Source of the DNA: Bacillota bacterium
GTDB taxonomy: Bacteria > Bacillota > Clostridia > Christensenellales > Aristaeellaceae
Direction: 5' to 3'
Assembly (NCBI GenBank): GCA_023421395.1
Contig: JAEZTL010000004.1
Span: 1 to 64,000 of the forward strand
DNA: 64,000 nt
Shown: positions 13,960-22,700 of the stretch, one piece after another
Position numbering within the stretch: the first letter of the stretch is position 1
How the letters are laid out: every line of letters starts with the position of its first letter
Translations under genes and position numbers: made by a program
Notes under the pieces: model-generated
Database searches by the model: none
What the model was told of the DNA's origin: nothing
What the model saw: only the letters and a program-made list of their open reading frames with translations

Positions 13960-15588
13960 TCAGGATTCCTTCATAAAGGGATAGGTAATTTCCTTCGCGG
14001 ACAGGAAGTTTTCCTTGATCACCCGGGGGCTGACCCACCGGAAGAGGTTGAGCATGGAGCCCGCCTTGTCGTTGGTGCCGGAGGCGCGTGCGCCGCCGAA
14101 GGGCTGCTGGCCGATCACCGCGCCGGTGGGCTTGTCGTTGATGTAGAAATTGCCCGCCGTGCCCGAGAGCGCTTTTTCCATCTTCACGACGGCCGCGCGG
14201 TCCTGGGCGAAGATGGCGCCGGTCAGCGCGTAGGGCGAAGCGCCGTCGCACAGGGAAAGCGTTTCGTCGAGCGCCGCGTCCGGGTAGACGTAGAGGGTCA
14301 GCACGGGCCCGAAGATCTCCTCCACCATGGTCTTGAAGTCCGGCTTCTTGGCCAGAATCACCGTGGGCGTCACGAAGTAGCCGGTGGAATCGTCGCAGGT
14401 ACCGCAGAGCACCTCGGCGTCGGGAGAGGCGGCGGCGTAGTCGACATAGCCCTTGATGTTGTCAAAGGATTTTCGGTCGATCACCGCGCCGATGAAGTTC
14501 GTGAAGTCGCAGACGTCGCCGGTCTTGACGCGGGCGATTTCGGAGAGCATTTTTTCCTTCACGGCGGGCCACAGGCTCTCCGGGATGAAGGCGCGGGAGG
14601 CGGCGGAGCACTTCTGTCCCTGGTATTCGAAGGCGCCGCGGACCAGCGCCGACACCAGCGCGTCCACATCGGCGCTGGCGTGGGCGAATACGAAGTCCTT
14701 GCCGCCGGTTTCGCCCACCAGGCGCGGGTAGTTGCGGTAGGCGGCGATGTTCTCGCCCACCATCTTCCACACGCCGCTGAAGACCTCTGTGGAGCCGGTA
14801 AAGTGGAAACCCGCCATATCCGGGTCGGTCAGCACGTATTTGGAGAGGTCGGTTCCACGGCAGGGCACGAAGTTGATCACGCCCGCGGGCAGGCCCGCCT
14901 CCTCCAGCAAGCGCATGAAGTAATAATTTGAAAGCACCGCCGTGGAGGAGGGCTTCCAGATCACGGTGTTGCCCATGATGGCCGGGGCGGTGCAGAGGTT
15001 GCCGCCGATGGAGGTGAAGTTGAAGGGCGACACCGCCACCACAAAGCCGTCGAGGGGCCGGTACTCCATCCGGTTCCAGACGGCGGCCGACGAGGAGGGC
15101 TGCTGCCGCATGATCTCCTGGGCATAGTAGACGTTGAAGCGCAGAAAATCCGCCAGTTCGCAGGCGGAGTCGATCTCGGCCTGGTAGGCGGTCTTGCTCT
15201 GGCCCAGCATGGTGGCGGCGTTGACGCGGTCGCGCCAGGGCCCGGCCAGCAGGTCCGCGGCCTTCAGGAAGATGGCGGCGCGGTGCTCGAAGGGCATGTC
15301 CGCCCAGGCGGCCTTGGCATCCTTCACGGCCTTCACGGCGGCCTTCAGTTCCGCCTCGCCGGCGTTGTGGAAGGACGCCAGTTGGTGGCGGTGGTCGTGG
15401 GGCGTGACGATCTTGCCGAGGGTCCCGGTTTTTACATCGCGCCCGCCGATCACCAGCGGGATCTCGACGACCTGGGATGCCTGGCGGGCGAGCTCCGCCT
15501 TCAGCGAAGCGCGCTCCGCGCTCGCGGGCAGGTAGGCCTTCACCGGTTCGTTCTTGGGCTGCTCGATGGAAAAGAATCCGTTGCTCAT
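13960..15588 (-). CDS. pruA: 1-pyrroline-5-carboxylate dehydrogenase
   Basis: This 542-residue aldehyde dehydrogenase of the single-domain ALDH4 type oxidises glutamate semialdehyde/P5C to glutamate with NAD+. The start at 15588 is supported by GGAGGGG 7 nt upstream; the longer frame has no such site. Typical signs are PFNFTSIGGNL, GNTVIWKPSSTAVLSN, FTGSTEVF, the catalytic Cys327 in YQGQKCSAASR, and EEIFGPVLT. The length matches ALDH4 rather than bifunctional PutA. It lies directly downstream of a HypD-type dehydratase whose product is P5C, so together they would turn hydroxyproline into glutamate. Confidence 0.92.
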   Translation of the reverse strand: MSNGFFSIEQPKNEPVKAYLPASAERASLKAELARQASQVVEIPLVIGGRDVKTGTLGKIVTPHDHRHQLASFHNAGEAELKAAVKAVKDAKAAWADMPFEHRAAIFLKAADLLAGPWRDRVNAATMLGQSKTAYQAEIDSACELADFLRFNVYYAQEIMRQQPSSSAAVWNRMEYRPLDGFVVAVSPFNFTSIGGNLCTAPAIMGNTVIWKPSSTAVLSNYYFMRLLEEAGLPAGVINFVPCRGTDLSKYVLTDPDMAGFHFTGSTEVFSGVWKMVGENIAAYRNYPRLVGETGGKDFVFAHASADVDALVSALVRGAFEYQGQKCSAASRAFIPESLWPAVKEKMLSEIARVKTGDVCDFTNFIGAVIDRKSFDNIKGYVDYAAASPDAEVLCGTCDDSTGYFVTPTVILAKKPDFKTMVEEIFGPVLTLYVYPDAALDETLSLCDGASPYALTGAIFAQDRAAVVKMEKALSGTAGNFYINDKPTGAVIGQQPFGGARASGTNDKAGSMLNLFRWVSPRVIKENFLSAKEITYPFMKES

Positions 15589-15705
15589 CTGATAATCCCC
15601 TCCAAACGCATACTGAAACCCCATAAAGGCCGGATTCAGGGGAGCGGTCTGCTCCCCGAGCGGGGGCGGAGCGTAAGCCCGCCGTTTCCCCGCTTCCCGT
15701 GGCCT

Positions 15706-18090
15706 CTAAAAGCTCTGCTCCGTGCGGTCGATGATCTCATCCTGCAGCGCGCGGCTGAGGTTGCGGAAGTAGTCGGAGTAGCCCGCGACGCGGACGATTA
15801 AATCCCGGTACTCGTCGGGGTGCCGCTGCGCCTCGCGCAGCGTCTCCCGGTCGACGACATTGAACTGGATGTGGTGGCCGTCCAGATCAAAGTAAGCGCG
15901 CACCAGGTCGGCCATGTGGTCGAGCCCCGCCTCGCCCGCCACCACGGGGGGTGTGAACTTCTGGTTGAGCAGCGTGCCGCCGGTCATCAGGTGATCCATC
16001 TTGGCGGCCGAGCGGATGGCGGCGGCGGGGCCGTGGGTGTCGGCGCCCTGGGTGGGGGAGATGCCTTCGGAAAGGGGCTTGCCCGCCCTGCGGCCGTTCG
16101 GGGAAGCGCCCATGACCTCGCCGAAGTACACGTGGCAGGTGGTGGGCAGCATGTTGACGCGGAAAGTGCCGCCGCGGGTATTCTTGCGGCCCGTCACCTG
16201 ACTGAGGTAGCTTTTGAAGACGCGGCGCATCAGGTCGTCGGCATAGTCGTCGTCGTTGCCGTATTTCGGTGCGCGGTTCGCAACCAGCGCGTGGATCCAG
16301 TCCGCGCCCCTGAAGTCGTTATTCAGCGCCTCCATCAGATCGGCCATGGAGAAGGTCTTCTTCTCATAGACGTGCAGCTTGACGGCGGCCAGGCTGTCGG
16401 CGATGGTGCCAATGCCCACGCCCTGGATGTAGCTGGTGTTGTAGCGCGCGCCGCCGGCGTTGTAGTCCATGCCCTTTTCAATGCAGTCGTTGGTGATGAC
16501 CGACAGAAATGGCGCGGGCATATAGCGGGCGTAGATCTGCTCGATCACGTTGGAGCCCCGCACCTTGATGTCCAGAAGGTGCTTCATCTGCCGTTCAAAG
16601 GCGGCGTAGAGGGCTTCAAAGTCCCCAAAATCCTCCGCTTTGCCCAGCGGCAGCCCCAGGCGCTTGCCGGTGCGCGGATCGACGCCGTCATTGAGGGTCA
16701 GCTCCAAAACCTTGGGGATGTTGAAGTAGCCCGTCAGGATGTAGGCTTCGTTGCCGAAGGCGCCGGTCTCCACACAGCCGCTGGTGCCGCCCTTGCGCGC
16801 ATCCTCGAGGGTCTTGCCCGCGTTCACGAGCTCGGAGACGATGGCTTCGGTATTGTAGAAGGCGGGCTGGCCCCAGCCCTGGCGGGACACGGCCAAGGCG
16901 CGCTTCAGGAAATGGCGCGGCGTCTTTTTGGAAATCTGCACGTTGGAGGAGGGCTGCAACAGCCGCATCTCGTCCATGCAGTCGAGGATCAGGTAGCTGA
17001 CGTCGTTGACGCCGTCCGAGCCGTCGGGCGCGATGCCGCCGGTATTGATGTTGGCAAAGTCGGTGTACGTGCCGCTCTCCTTGAGCGTCACGCCCACCTT
17101 GGGCGGCGCGGGCTGATTGTTGAATTTGACCCACAGGCATTCGAGCAGCTCCAGCGCCCGGTCGCCCGTGAGACGGCCCGCCGCCACGTCGGCCTGATAG
17201 AAGGGGAAGAGGTGCTGGTCCAGCCGGCCGGGGGAGTAGGCGTCCCAGGGGTTCAGTTCCGTGGTCACGCCCAGGTGGACGAACCAGTACATCTGGATCG
17301 CCTGCCAGTAGGTTTTCGGCGCGTGGGCGGGCACCTGATCGCAGTTGGCCGCGATTTCTAAAAGCTCCGCCTTCCGGCCGGGATCGGCCTCGGCGGCGGC
17401 CCTCTCGCGCGCCAGGGCGGCGTAGCGGCTGCCCAGCAGCATGATGGCGTCGCAGGCGATGGCCATCGCCCGGAGCTGCTCGGCCTTTGCCTGGGCGCGT
17501 TCGTCTGTCAGCGGGTCGAGGGCCGCGAGGGACGTTTCGATCTCCGCCTTGTAGTCCAGAAAGCCCTTTTCGTAGATCTTGTTCGAGCCCACGGTGTGGC
17601 CGGGGCCGCGCTGCTCCATAAACTCGGTGAAGATGCCCGCCTCGTAGCAGTCCTTCCACTCCCGCGTCATGGAGGCGAGCAGCTTTTCGCGGATCGTGCG
17701 GCCCTGCCAGAAGGGGATCACGGCATCTTCCTGGGCCATCATCGCCTCGTCCGACACCTTGAAGGAGATCAGCTCCCGCGCGTCCATGACGCGCATGTCT
17801 TCCAGCGTGTGGCAGCACAGCTCCGGGAACGTGGGCGCCTGCTGGGGGCCGCCGGCCTTTTCGCCCACGATCAGTTCGCCCTCACCCAGGTACAGGGTGC
17901 GGTTTTCCATGTAGCGGTACAGGGCCAGCGCGCGCAGTTCAGGAACCGACACGCGCCCCTCGTACATTTTGTAGGTTTCCGTCTCGATCAGCGCCCGCTC
18001 CATCGAGATGGACGGCGCCGTTTCCATACTGACCGCGCGCAGCATCCTGATGCGCCGGTTCATGCCCCGATCCCGTTCCATCGCTTCCAC
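15706..18090 (-). CDS. hypD: Glycyl radical dehydratase, likely trans-4-hydroxy-L-proline dehydratase
   Basis: The 794-residue enzyme has the thiyl cysteine in GTSGCVETGAFG (Cys439) with its Glu base two residues on, and the glycyl radical site RVAGYSDYF (Gly770), 25 residues from the C-terminus. The N-terminal stretch ENRTLYLGEGELIVGEKAGGP, then EFMEQRGPGHTVG, matches the HypD type as I remember it. HypD removes water from hydroxyproline to give P5C. The neighbours fit: the activase 12 nt upstream, P5C dehydrogenase and a prolidase-type peptidase downstream. The start is taken as GTG 18090, 7 nt after AGGAGG; TTG 18096 and ATG 18081 are alternatives. Assignment by family plus context; other GCVE dehydratases are possible. 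Confidence 0.85.
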   Translation of the reverse strand: MEAMERDRGMNRRIRMLRAVSMETAPSISMERALIETETYKMYEGRVSVPELRALALYRYMENRTLYLGEGELIVGEKAGGPQQAPTFPELCCHTLEDMRVMDARELISFKVSDEAMMAQEDAVIPFWQGRTIREKLLASMTREWKDCYEAGIFTEFMEQRGPGHTVGSNKIYEKGFLDYKAEIETSLAALDPLTDERAQAKAEQLRAMAIACDAIMLLGSRYAALARERAAAEADPGRKAELLEIAANCDQVPAHAPKTYWQAIQMYWFVHLGVTTELNPWDAYSPGRLDQHLFPFYQADVAAGRLTGDRALELLECLWVKFNNQPAPPKVGVTLKESGTYTDFANINTGGIAPDGSDGVNDVSYLILDCMDEMRLLQPSSNVQISKKTPRHFLKRALAVSRQGWGQPAFYNTEAIVSELVNAGKTLEDARKGGTSGCVETGAFGNEAYILTGYFNIPKVLELTLNDGVDPRTGKRLGLPLGKAEDFGDFEALYAAFERQMKHLLDIKVRGSNVIEQIYARYMPAPFLSVITNDCIEKGMDYNAGGARYNTSYIQGVGIGTIADSLAAVKLHVYEKKTFSMADLMEALNNDFRGADWIHALVANRAPKYGNDDDYADDLMRRVFKSYLSQVTGRKNTRGGTFRVNMLPTTCHVYFGEVMGASPNGRRAGKPLSEGISPTQGADTHGPAAAIRSAAKMDHLMTGGTLLNQKFTPPVVAGEAGLDHMADLVRAYFDLDGHHIQFNVVDRETLREAQRHPDEYRDLIVRVAGYSDYFRNLSRALQDEIIDRTEQSF

Positions 18091-18102
18091 ACACAAGCCT
18101 CC

Positions 18103-18954
18103 TCATCCGCCGACCGATATGCGGCCAAACCCTGCGCCGCGCCAGATCGCAAGCATTCTTTCCATTGTCTCCGGGGACGGCGGCGGGAAGACCGCCGCTT
18201 CCCGGCCCAACCGCTCGGCCTTGTCGCTGCCCACCCGGTGGTAGGGCAGCAGAAAGACGGGCACATCCCCGCAGGCGCCAAAGGCGAAGGCGGCCAGCGC
18301 GCGCATCTCCTCCGCGTCGGCGTTGGCGCCGGGCACCACCGGAATCCGGAGGTGGATCGCGGCGTTCGCCGCCGCCAGCTTCCGGAGGTTTTCGTGAATC
18401 AGGGCGTTGTCCGCGCCGGTGAGCCGCCGGTGCAGCGCCGGATCCATCGCCTTGAGATCGTAGAGAAAAAGATCCGTCTGCTTTAAAACCGCCTCGAAGC
18501 GCGCCCAGGGTGCGTAGCCGCAGGTGTCGATGGCCACGTGGATGCCCCGGCTTTTCAAAAGCGTCAGAAGCTCCGCCAGGAAGCCGGCGTCCTGCGCCAT
18601 CACTTCGCCGCCCGACAGCGTGACGCCGCCGCCGCTGCCGTCGTAGAGGCCCTGATCCCGGAGCGCCAGTTGAAAAAGCGCCTGGGCTGTGTATTTTGTG
18701 CCCACCAGCGTCCGCGCATCGAAGGCGCAGGCCTCGCAGCGGGCGCCGTCCTCCGCAGGAGAGACCGCCTCGCATCGGCCGCAGCCGGTGCACCGGTCCC
18801 GGAAGAACATGACCTCCGGAGAGAAGCCCTGACTCTCCGGGTTGTGGCACCACAGGCACTTCAGCGGGCAGCCCTTGAAAAAGATGGTCGTGCGCACGCC
18901 CGGCCCATCATGAAGGGAAAACCGCTGCAGGTTGACCACCAGCGCCTCGTGCAA
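18103..18954 (-). CDS. Glycyl radical enzyme activase (radical SAM)
   Basis: The 283-residue protein has the radical SAM CxxxCxxC motif at Cys29, Cys33 and Cys36 in FFKGCPLKCLWCHNPES, plus SGGEVMAQ for SAM binding. It should install the glycyl radical on the HypD-type enzyme encoded 12 nt downstream. The auxiliary ferredoxin-like insert is short and unusual: Cys55, 58 and 61 are followed by Ser65 where a fourth cysteine is normal, then Cys73 and Cys76. The start is TTG 18954, 8 nt after GGAGG. It is the first gene of the hydroxyproline operon, behind a promoter at 19020-19049. Confidence 0.9.
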   Translation of the reverse strand: MHEALVVNLQRFSLHDGPGVRTTIFFKGCPLKCLWCHNPESQGFSPEVMFFRDRCTGCGRCEAVSPAEDGARCEACAFDARTLVGTKYTAQALFQLALRDQGLYDGSGGGVTLSGGEVMAQDAGFLAELLTLLKSRGIHVAIDTCGYAPWARFEAVLKQTDLFLYDLKAMDPALHRRLTGADNALIHENLRKLAAANAAIHLRIPVVPGANADAEEMRALAAFAFGACGDVPVFLLPYHRVGSDKAERLGREAAVFPPPSPETMERMLAIWRGAGFGRISVGG

Positions 18955-19019
18955 TGCGCATGCCTCCGGAATTCATTTCGGTGAATATGGGACGCGACCG
19001 GCCCCATCCCTTACCCGGA

Positions 19020-19049
19020 ATTTTACTACCCTAGCCTATGCGCTGTCAA
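19020..19049 (-). promoter_or_regulatory. Promoter of the hydroxyproline operon
   Basis: On the minus strand TTGACA and TAAAAT are separated by 18 bp. The leader to the activase start is about 60 nt. Confidence 0.7.
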
Positions 19050-19108
19050 TCAATTGCGGATAAAATTCACGAATATGAAACTTGCGGCGCTCCGGGAAGC
19101 AGATTCGC

Positions 19109-19137
19109 TTGACAGGCGGGCGGAAATGGTCTATAGT
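19109..19137 (+). promoter_or_regulatory. Promoter of the HTH-cupin regulator
   Basis: TTGACA and TATAGT are separated by 17 bp and the start codon follows 27 nt after the -10 box. It diverges from the hydroxyproline operon promoter about 60 bp away. Confidence 0.8.
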
Positions 19138-19164
19138 GGTGCGCAAGAACGGGGGGGACGATCA

Positions 19165-19743
19165 ATGAACCAGAACGCGATGATCGGCGCACACATCCGC
19201 TCGCTCCGCTTGGCCAAAAAGCTCACGCTCAAACAGCTGTCGGACGAATCGGGCCTGTCGGTGGGGTTTCTGTCCCAGTTGGAGCGGGGAATGTCCTCCA
19301 TCGCCATCGACACGCTGTCGAGCCTGGCCCGCATTCTGGGTGCGGACATTTCCAGCTTCTTCAGCGTCGTCCATGGGCCCAGCCCCGAACCCGTGACCCA
19401 CGGGTTCGATCTCCGGGCGACCCCCGTCTCCCCACAGATTATTCAATACGTGCTGTCGAACGACCCGGCCGGGTACGCGCTCTTGCCCAGGCTCTTTCTG
19501 CTGATGCCTCAGGAGGCGCTGGAAGAGGAGCAGATCGAGATGTATGCCCACGAGGGCGAGGAATTCTCCTACGTGCTGGAGGGCATCGTCACCGTGTACA
19601 TGGATGGCTCGCGCCACACGCTCTACCCCGGCGACAGCATTCAGATCCGCTCCAACCTGCCCCATAACTGGGTCAACCTGACCAACAAGACCGCGAAGCT
19701 GCTCTCCGTCAACATCCCCAACCCCCTGAAGGCGGGCGAATGA
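19165..19743 (+). CDS. XRE-type HTH regulator with C-terminal cupin domain
   Basis: The 192-residue protein has an HTH_3 domain at residues 7-65 (IRSLRLAKKLTLKQLSDESGLSVGFLSQLERGMSSIAIDTLSSLARIL) and a cupin_2 domain near residues 115-185 (HEGEEFSYVLEGIVTVYMDGSRHTLYPGDSIQIRSNLPHNWVN). Cupin regulators of this class sense a small molecule. The start ATG 19165 follows a run of G bases ending in GAC at 5 nt. It diverges from the hydroxyproline operon, so control of that operon is the simplest inference. A second member of the same class, the polyamine-type regulator at 57.2-57.8 kb, is a paralogue in architecture. Confidence 0.88.
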   Translation: MNQNAMIGAHIRSLRLAKKLTLKQLSDESGLSVGFLSQLERGMSSIAIDTLSSLARILGADISSFFSVVHGPSPEPVTHGFDLRATPVSPQIIQYVLSNDPAGYALLPRLFLLMPQEALEEEQIEMYAHEGEEFSYVLEGIVTVYMDGSRHTLYPGDSIQIRSNLPHNWVNLTNKTAKLLSVNIPNPLKAGE

Positions 19744-19759
19744 CACAAGGAGAAGGACT

Positions 19760-20149
19760 ATGGGAGAATGGCTGCCGATCCGTTTGAGCACCGTGGTGCT
19801 GGACTGTCGGGACGTCAAGGCGCTGTCGGGCTTCTACGCGCGCATGCTGGGCTGGAGCGAGGGCGACGCGGAGGGCGACGAATGGGCGGAGATCGAGGGA
19901 GCGCCCGGCGCCACCGCCATCGGCTTTCAGAAAAACGAGGACTACGTGCCGCCGGTCTGGCCGGAGGAGGCGGGCGCGCAGCAGCAGATGGCGCACCTGG
20001 ACTTCGGCGTGCCTAAGGAAAAGCTGCCGGAGGCCGTCGCCCACGCGGTGGCGTGCGGTGCGAAGGTGGCGAGCGCCCAGTTTTCTGACCGCTGGACCGT
20101 GATGATTGACCCGGAAGGACATCCGTTCTGCTTTGTGGCGGCGGGGTGA
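19760..20149 (+). CDS. Glyoxalase-like (VOC superfamily) protein
   Basis: A 129-residue single VOC domain: RLSTVVLDCRDVKALSGFYARMLGW, EGDEWAEIEGAPGATAIGFQ, QMAHLDFGVP and VMIDPEGHPFCFV. This matches the glyoxalase_6 subgroup. Members include dioxygenases, antibiotic-binding proteins and many of unknown substrate, and nothing here identifies the ligand. It follows the cupin regulator by 16 nt and is probably co-transcribed with it. A strong terminator follows. Confidence 0.85.
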   Translation: MGEWLPIRLSTVVLDCRDVKALSGFYARMLGWSEGDAEGDEWAEIEGAPGATAIGFQKNEDYVPPVWPEEAGAQQQMAHLDFGVPKEKLPEAVAHAVACGAKVASAQFSDRWTVMIDPEGHPFCFVAAG

Positions 20150-20172
20150 GCGCCCCGCCGGACACAGATAAG

Positions 20173-20210
20173 CCGGAGGCCGCCTCGTTCGAGGCGGCCT
20201 CCGGTTCTTC
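20173..20210 (+). terminator. Intrinsic terminator after the VOC gene
   Basis: A 15-bp GC-rich stem (CCGGAGGCCGCCTCG arm) with a TT loop is followed by TTCTTC. Confidence 0.85.
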
Positions 20211-20333
20211 ATCGCATCAAAAACCTGCGGATGCTCCGGCGTCCGGGGCGCGTTCCCGTCCCCGGCGCACAGGTTACCCGGAACGGTCGGGACCCCACGC
20301 AGGGCGCTTTTGCGGATACCCCGTATGCGCTCC

Positions 20334-22211
20334 CTACTTCGGGATGGTGAAGTCGTTCTGCTCCAGATTTTTGTAAATGGCCTTGAGCGGGCTCAGATCC
20401 TCCGCGGGGCAGTTGGACAGGTACAGCATCCGGAGGTTCGTCAGCTTCGCCAGCGGAGCGACGTCCGCCACCCGGGTATCGGCCAGGTCCAGAAAGCGCA
20501 GCTTTGTCAGGTTCGCAAGCGGACCGGCGTCCGCCACCGGGCAGGACCGGAGGTTTAGGGATTCCAGGCTGGTCAGGCCCATTAGCGGCGTGATGTCGGC
20601 GACCTGCAAAAAGCCTGCGTCCAGATTTCGGAGCTTTGTAAGCCCCGATAGCGCGCCGAAGTCCGTCACGGGGTTGGCGTTAAAGCGCAGTTCCTCCAAA
20701 TTCACAAACCACTTCAGCGGCGAGATGTCCGAGAACGCGGAAGCCTCCGTCTTTTCGTTGAACAGCTCCAACTTGCGCACGGGGTACGCGTCCCTCCGGG
20801 TGATGGGCCGGCCGAAGATGTTCAGGGCCCGCCGCAGCGCCCCCTCGAAGGCGGGGTCCGCGATTTCGATGGGCGTGGCGGGGACGTCGTCGGCGAACAG
20901 CGGCTCGAAGTCCCTGTCGGTAAGGTTCGGCAGGAGATCGCGGATGGGCGTAAAGTCCGGGATGGGGTTGCCCGCCAGGCGCAGGCTGGTCAGCTTTGCG
21001 AGGCCGGAGAGCGCCGAGATGTCCGCGATGTTGTTGTAGCTGAGGTCGAGGGCATCCAGATTGGTCAGATTGGCCAGCGCGTGGATGTCCGTGATCCGGT
21101 TGCCCTGCGCCTGCAGCGTGCCCAGGGTTTTAAGCCCTGAAAGGGGTGTAAGGTCGCTCACTCCGGTGCGGCTGAGCTGCAGAATGCCCAGGCTGCCCAT
21201 CCCGCCGAGCGGGGCCAGGTCCGTGACCGGGCAGCCGTCCAGCGCCAGAATGACCAGATTTTCCAGCCCCTTCAGCGGCGTCAGGTCGCTGATCTCCTGA
21301 TCGAAAGCCTCGAACTTGAACAGCTTCGGGAAGTATGCCAGCGCTTTGATGCTCCGGATCTTCCGCTCCTTTCTGCCGCCCTCGTAGGAGGCATAGACCT
21401 CCCGAAGGCCCGATATGTCGCCATAGGTGATCTTGCCCTTTTTCTTGCCGATGGCTGCGCGCACCTTCTGCTCCAGCGCCTGATCGTCAAAGGGAATCTC
21501 GAAGTCGCCGCTCAGCTGGTCGGGGGTGAAGTCGCTCTCGGCGAGGTTTCTGTAAATTCCCTCCAGCACGCTCCAATCCTTGACGGGGTTGCCTGAGAGC
21601 ATCAGTGCGGTCAGGCTCGTCAGGCCCGCCAGCGGGCCGGCGTCTCTGATCTGGTTGTCCATCAGGTCCAGGCGCTTGAGGTTCGTCAGGCCCTTGAGCG
21701 GCTTCGCGTCCTTAATCTTGTTCCCCTTGGCGTCCAGCACCTCGAGTTTCGTCAGTTTTTTCAGCGGGGACAGGTCGGCGAGACCGCAGTACCAGATGGT
21801 CATCTCCTTGAGCTCCGTCAGTTTGGCGATGGGCGCGAGACTCTTGAGCGGGTTTCCGCCCAGGTCCAGATATGTCAGGCTGGTCAGCTTCGCCAGCGGG
21901 GCAATGTCCTTGATGGCGTTGCCGTGGGCGCTGAAGGTGCGGAGGTTGGGGAAGTTGGCCACGTCGGAAATGTCGCGGATCTTCTCCTCCTCGGGGATCT
22001 CGCCGTCGCGCCACAGCATGAGGTCCTCGACGCCCGAGGCTTCCTTGACGGTGATGTCGCCCTCGGGCCTGTCCAGGCTGGCGCGCACCCATGCCTCAAA
22101 CACCTTGTCACGGAACTTGATCGGTTTGTCCCCTTCCGCCAGGGCGGTGGGGACGAGCAGCGGGAGGATGACCAGAACGGCCATCAGCGCGGAGAACGCC
22201 CTTTTCTTCAT
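20334..22211 (-). CDS. Secreted leucine-rich-repeat (internalin-like) protein with three repeated modules
   Basis: The 625-residue protein starts with a signal peptide (MKKRAFSALMAVLVILPLLVPTALA) behind GAAGGGGGA. The rest is built of 22-residue LRRs of the LxxLxxLxxNxIxDIxPLxxLTxL type. It is organised in three tandem modules of about 200 residues. Each module starts with a cap helix (FEAWVRASL, LEQKVRAAIG, FEGALRRALN) and ends in a Tyr/Pro-Asn-Leu-x5-Asp-Phe motif (YRNLAESDF, LPNLTDRDF, YKNLEQNDF). No LPxTG or wall anchor is visible at the C-terminus. Binding of a host or wall ligand is likely from the fold; the ligand is unknown. Confidence 0.88.
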   Translation of the reverse strand: MKKRAFSALMAVLVILPLLVPTALAEGDKPIKFRDKVFEAWVRASLDRPEGDITVKEASGVEDLMLWRDGEIPEEEKIRDISDVANFPNLRTFSAHGNAIKDIAPLAKLTSLTYLDLGGNPLKSLAPIAKLTELKEMTIWYCGLADLSPLKKLTKLEVLDAKGNKIKDAKPLKGLTNLKRLDLMDNQIRDAGPLAGLTSLTALMLSGNPVKDWSVLEGIYRNLAESDFTPDQLSGDFEIPFDDQALEQKVRAAIGKKKGKITYGDISGLREVYASYEGGRKERKIRSIKALAYFPKLFKFEAFDQEISDLTPLKGLENLVILALDGCPVTDLAPLGGMGSLGILQLSRTGVSDLTPLSGLKTLGTLQAQGNRITDIHALANLTNLDALDLSYNNIADISALSGLAKLTSLRLAGNPIPDFTPIRDLLPNLTDRDFEPLFADDVPATPIEIADPAFEGALRRALNIFGRPITRRDAYPVRKLELFNEKTEASAFSDISPLKWFVNLEELRFNANPVTDFGALSGLTKLRNLDAGFLQVADITPLMGLTSLESLNLRSCPVADAGPLANLTKLRFLDLADTRVADVAPLAKLTNLRMLYLSNCPAEDLSPLKAIYKNLEQNDFTIPK

Positions 22212-22526
22212 GAAAATTCCCCCTTCAGGATTGGAATGCCAATTCTACCTAATTATTAGCTCACCGCGCCGGGTTTTTTCGCGCCGGACGGTGTCGGCTC
22301 GCATCAAAAACCCCGGGCACTTTGGGGCTGTGATCGCTTTCATGGGTATAGCGCGGTGACTCCTTCCTTATACAGCAGGTCTGCGATGGGCCCGGGTCCG
22401 CGAGGCGTATACATGCGGTGCGAAAATTCGCGCTTTACGTCGTCCGGTTGTTGACTTTGACGTTGAATTGCAATACAATAAACGATAATCGCGCTTTATT
22501 TCCACACGGGCAAAGGGGGGTTTTGC
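22212..22526. other. Divergent intergenic region between the LRR gene and oadG
   Basis: No gene is seen. The right part holds a promoter for oadG (listed). The AT-rich left 60 nt may contain the LRR gene promoter (TAGAAT on the minus strand near 22237), but no matching -35 box was found. Confidence 0.5.
22451..22479 (+). promoter_or_regulatory. Promoter of the oadG-oadB pair
   Basis: TTGACT and TACAAT are separated by exactly 17 bp. The first start codon lies 47 nt further on, preceded by AAAGGGGGG. Confidence 0.65.
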
Positions 22527-22664
22527 ATGAATTTCGGAGAGGACATTCTGGTGGCGCTGTTCTGCATGAGCATGGTGTTCGTACTTCTGGCGTCGATCTA
22601 CGGCTTGATGAAGCTGACTTCGCTGGTAATCGGGCGGTTTTTCACCGGAAAGGCCAACGGCTGA
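22527..22664 (+). CDS. oadG: OadG-type small membrane subunit
   Basis: A 45-residue protein, MNFGEDILVALFCMSMVF followed by VLLASIYGLMKLTSLVIGRFF. It has one transmembrane helix and matches the gamma subunit of sodium-pumping decarboxylases in size, layout and position. The gamma subunit holds the complex together in the membrane. It lies 36 nt before the beta subunit gene, has an excellent ribosome site, and is too short for most gene finders. Confidence 0.8.
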   Translation: MNFGEDILVALFCMSMVFVLLASIYGLMKLTSLVIGRFFTGKANG

Positions 22665-22700
22665 TCATTTTGCGGCGAGCGCCGCGTGGAGGTTTGAAAG

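Noticed and set aside
15820..17361. A 513-residue plus-strand frame opposite hypD
   Set aside because: Antisense to the glycyl radical enzyme, whose motifs and reading frame are unambiguous.
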